35,699 nucleotides of DNA. It comes from Spirochaetota bacterium. Its GTDB lineage: Bacteria > Spirochaetota > Spirochaetia > Treponematales > Treponemataceae. Location: the NCBI GenBank assembly GCA_016285185.1, contig JAEEQG010000071.1:1-35699 (forward strand). The letters are read 5' to 3'. This document shows, piece after piece, positions 33,612 to 35,699 of the stretch (its first letter is position 1; each line of letters begins with the position of its first letter). The notes under the pieces were generated by a model, which did no database searches, was not told where the DNA came from, and worked only from the letters and a program-made list of their open reading frames with translations. The translations under genes were made by a program, and so were the position numbers.

Positions 33612-35168
33612 ATGAGTGAAGAATACATCATTGAAATGCTTAACATTACAAAGCGTTTCCCCGGAATTGTCGCAAATGACAACATTACCCTCCAGCTTAA
33701 AAAGGGCGAGATTCATGCGCTCCTGGGCGAGAATGGAGCGGGCAAATCTACTCTGATGAGTGTGCTTTTCGGACTTTATCAGCCTGAAGAAGGCGAAATC
33801 CACAAAAACGGAAAGAAGGTTGAAATCCGTAATCCAAACGACGCAACTGCGCTTGGAATCGGAATGGTGCACCAGCACTTTAAGCTTGTAGAAGTTTTTA
33901 CCGTTCTTGATAACATCATTTTGGGCAGCGAAACAGTAAAACACGGTTTTATTGACAGAGCCGCCGCCCGCGAAAAAATCGTGAGCTTGAGCCGCAAATA
34001 CGGGCTTGCCGTAGATCCTGACGCAAAGATTGAAGATATAACCGTTGGTATGCAGCAGCGTGTTGAAATTCTCAAAATGCTTTACCGCGACAACGAGATT
34101 TTGATTTTTGACGAACCAACCGCGGTTCTCACTCCGCAGGAAATAAAAGAACTCATGCAGATTATGAAAAATCTTGCGGCGGAAGGAAAATCAATTCTCT
34201 TTATCACTCACAAACTGAACGAGATTATGGAAGTTTCCGACCGCTGTACGGTTTTGTGCAAAGGCCGCTACATAGGTACGGTTGAAATTGCAAACACCAG
34301 CAAGGAAGAACTCAGCCGGATGATGGTAGGTCGTGACGTTAAATTTACAGTGGATAAGGCTCCCGCTAATCCCGGTGAGGTTGTTCTTGATGTTCAGAAC
34401 CTGTGTGTTGAAAGCCGTCTGCACAAAAAGCTTGCTGTAAACAACGTCAGCTTGCAGGTTCGCGCGGGTGAGATTGTCTGTATTGCCGGTATCGACGGCA
34501 ACGGACAGTCTGAATTCATTCAGGGACTTACAGGACTTGAAAAACTTGCACCTCATTCCAATACAAAAATCACGCTTGGCGGTGTTGATATCACCAAAAA
34601 ATCTATCCGCGAAAAAAGCAAGACCGGCATGAGCTATATTCCCGAAGACCGCCACAAGCACGGGCTTGTTCTTGATTACAGACTTGAGCAGAATATGGTG
34701 TTGCAGCGTTACTGGGAGCCGGATTTCCAGAAAAACCAATTCATCAGAAAAAAGGAAGTTTCCGCTTATTCGCAGGAATTGATTGATAGATTTGACGTGC
34801 GCAGCGGTCAGGGTAACAAGACGATTGCCCGTGATATGTCCGGCGGAAACCAGCAGAAAGCAATTGTAGGACGCGAGCTTGCAAAAGAGCACAGGCTTTT
34901 GATTGCGGTTCAGCCTACACGCGGACTTGATGTTGGTGCGATTGAATACCTGCACAAGGCGATTATCGCCGACCGCGACGCCGGAAAGGCTGTTCTTCTT
35001 GTTTCGTATGAGCTTGAAGAAGTTTTGAACCTGAGTGACAGAATCCTTGTTATGTACGAGGGCGAGATTGTGGGTGAACTTGATCCTAAAAAGACTACGC
35101 CGGAAGAACTCGGTCTTTACATGGCAGGCGCAAAGAGAAACGTCGGCGCATCAAAGGAGGAAGCCTAA
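33612..35168 (+). CDS. BMP-type nucleoside/simple-sugar ABC transporter ATP-binding protein
   Basis: A 518-residue double ATPase of the sugar/nucleoside (RbsA/YufO-like) class. Domain 1 has Walker A GENGAGKST (39-47), the signature-like ITVGMQQRVEI and Walker B ILIFDEPTAVLTPQE. Domain 2 has a degenerate Walker A (GIDGNGQSE), the signature DMSGGNQQK and LIAVQPTRGLDVGA, where the usual DEPTRGLD has Gln in place of Glu; a weakened second site is normal in this class. The stop codon abuts the permease start (TAAATG). Together with the BMP binding protein at 30316 it should import purine nucleosides. Confidence 0.94.
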   Translation: MSEEYIIEMLNITKRFPGIVANDNITLQLKKGEIHALLGENGAGKSTLMSVLFGLYQPEEGEIHKNGKKVEIRNPNDATALGIGMVHQHFKLVEVFTVLDNIILGSETVKHGFIDRAAAREKIVSLSRKYGLAVDPDAKIEDITVGMQQRVEILKMLYRDNEILIFDEPTAVLTPQEIKELMQIMKNLAAEGKSILFITHKLNEIMEVSDRCTVLCKGRYIGTVEIANTSKEELSRMMVGRDVKFTVDKAPANPGEVVLDVQNLCVESRLHKKLAVNNVSLQVRAGEIVCIAGIDGNGQSEFIQGLTGLEKLAPHSNTKITLGGVDITKKSIREKSKTGMSYIPEDRHKHGLVLDYRLEQNMVLQRYWEPDFQKNQFIRKKEVSAYSQELIDRFDVRSGQGNKTIARDMSGGNQQKAIVGRELAKEHRLLIAVQPTRGLDVGAIEYLHKAIIADRDAGKAVLLVSYELEEVLNLSDRILVMYEGEIVGELDPKKTTPEELGLYMAGAKRNVGASKEEA

Positions 35169-35699
35169 ATGAGTGACGCAAAAATAAAACAGAGCAAATT
35201 CAAAGAGGTTCTGGCTTCCGATACTTTCCGTTCGATTGCGGCCGCCATTATCTGCGCACTTGTCGGAATTATCGTGGGCTTTATAATACTTTTGATTATC
35301 AACGCTGAACATGCACCCAAAGCTATCAGCGTAATTCTTAAAAATTTTATGTACTACAGAAGTAGCGGCAAAAAGCTTTACTACCTGGGTCAGACACTGG
35401 TAAAGTCTGTACCGCTTATTCTATGCGGAATTGCAGTTTTGTTCGCGTATAAATCCGGTATGTTCAATATTGGCGTTGCGGGGCAGTACTGTGTTGGAAT
35501 CGGTATTTCGCTGTGGTGTGCGCTTGCATGGCATTTGCCGTGGTGGCTGTGTCTTTTGCTTGCGGTTGTTTGCGCGGCTTTATGGGCAAGCCTTGCCGGT
35601 TTGCTGAAAGCGTTCTGTAACGTGAACGAAGTTATTGCCGGAATCATGCTCAACTGGATAAGTCTTTACCTTGTAAACGTACTCATGCAGAACGAAACC
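35169..35699 (+). CDS. BMP-type ABC transporter permease (partial, runs off the window)
   Basis: An open frame of 177 codons starts at ATG 35169, immediately after the ATPase stop codon and 9 nt after an AGGAGG. It continues past the window end, so the 3' part is missing. A cytoplasmic N terminus of about 25 residues is followed by a TM segment (AAAIICALVGIIVGFIILLI). The family motifs GQTLVKSVPLILCGIAVLFAYKSGMFNIGVAGQY and NVNEVIAGIMLNWI are characteristic of permeases paired with BMP binding proteins (BPD_transp_2; YufP-like). A second permease gene normally follows in this transporter type. Confidence 0.93.
   Translation, partial: MSDAKIKQSKFKEVLASDTFRSIAAAIICALVGIIVGFIILLIINAEHAPKAISVILKNFMYYRSSGKKLYYLGQTLVKSVPLILCGIAVLFAYKSGMFNIGVAGQYCVGIGISLWCALAWHLPWWLCLLLAVVCAALWASLAGLLKAFCNVNEVIAGIMLNWISLYLVNVLMQNET

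Noticed and set aside
34191-34955. 254-codon open frame on the minus strand opposite the ATPase gene at 33612
   Set aside because: It overlaps a clear double-ATPase gene entirely, has no ribosome-binding site and its translation shows no domain.

Overview
The window reads as chromosomal DNA from an anaerobic, host- or gut-associated spirochaete, most likely a Treponema-like organism. The signs are an archaeal/eukaryotic-type PheRS alpha chain, a BMP-family (TmpC/PnrA-like) binding protein with its ABC transporter, two chemoreceptors, treponeme-style glycine-rich lipoproteins, a flavodiiron protein and a FeoA-FeoB fusion. No tRNA, rRNA, CRISPR array, transposase or reverse transcriptase was seen.

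Layout. 1-182: possible structured RNA or terminator at the window edge. 183-6255: housekeeping genes (CDF metal exporter and MBL hydrolase; a small secreted protein and pheS; a tatD-dus-ybaK operon). 6345-12798: iron uptake (FeoAB), a dCache-type chemoreceptor, a phosphoesterase and a flavodiiron protein. 12926-16894: accessory region with a large repeat-built lipoprotein, a short lipoprotein-like ORF ending in a sequence with the hallmarks of a diversity-generating-retroelement (DGR) variable region, and a 630-bp gene-free stretch packed with short palindromes, many on a 23-bp pitch. 16895-21965: a beta-propeller receptor adenylyl cyclase, a UrtA-like binding lipoprotein and a histidine phosphatase. 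21986-30257: a cysteine-centred region (below). 30316-35699: BMP-type nucleoside ABC transporter (binding protein, ATPase, partial permease) with a polytopic chemoreceptor inserted.

The most notable system is the cysteine region. metY and cysK, two polar amino-acid permeases, a YD-repeat secreted protein, an ATPase, a CjaA-like (cysteine-binding type) solute-binding protein, a CymR-like Rrf2 regulator with three cysteines and a MATE transporter are consecutive. Three copies of one dyad (ACCTA-N9-TAGGT, one copy with one mismatch) lie on or next to the two promoters of the cluster; this is a likely operator of the local Rrf2 protein. Between the first promoter and metY is an unlisted 53-codon ORF with a very strong ribosome-binding site and a Cys-Cys-Cys run. 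The DNA encoding that run is a perfect 10-nt complement of the metY ribosome-binding site, and the adjoining bases complement the ORF's own ribosome-binding site. This has the architecture of a cysteine-responsive translational attenuator. Together they suggest two-layer control (transcriptional and translational) of cysteine synthesis and uptake.

A second genome-level feature is that several genes (1860 minus, the ATG at 15633, 16895, 33612, and approximately 12926) have a -10 box only 7-10 nt before the start codon and no ribosome-binding site, suggesting leaderless or nearly leaderless mRNAs. All functions are from sequence reading only; no database search was possible.
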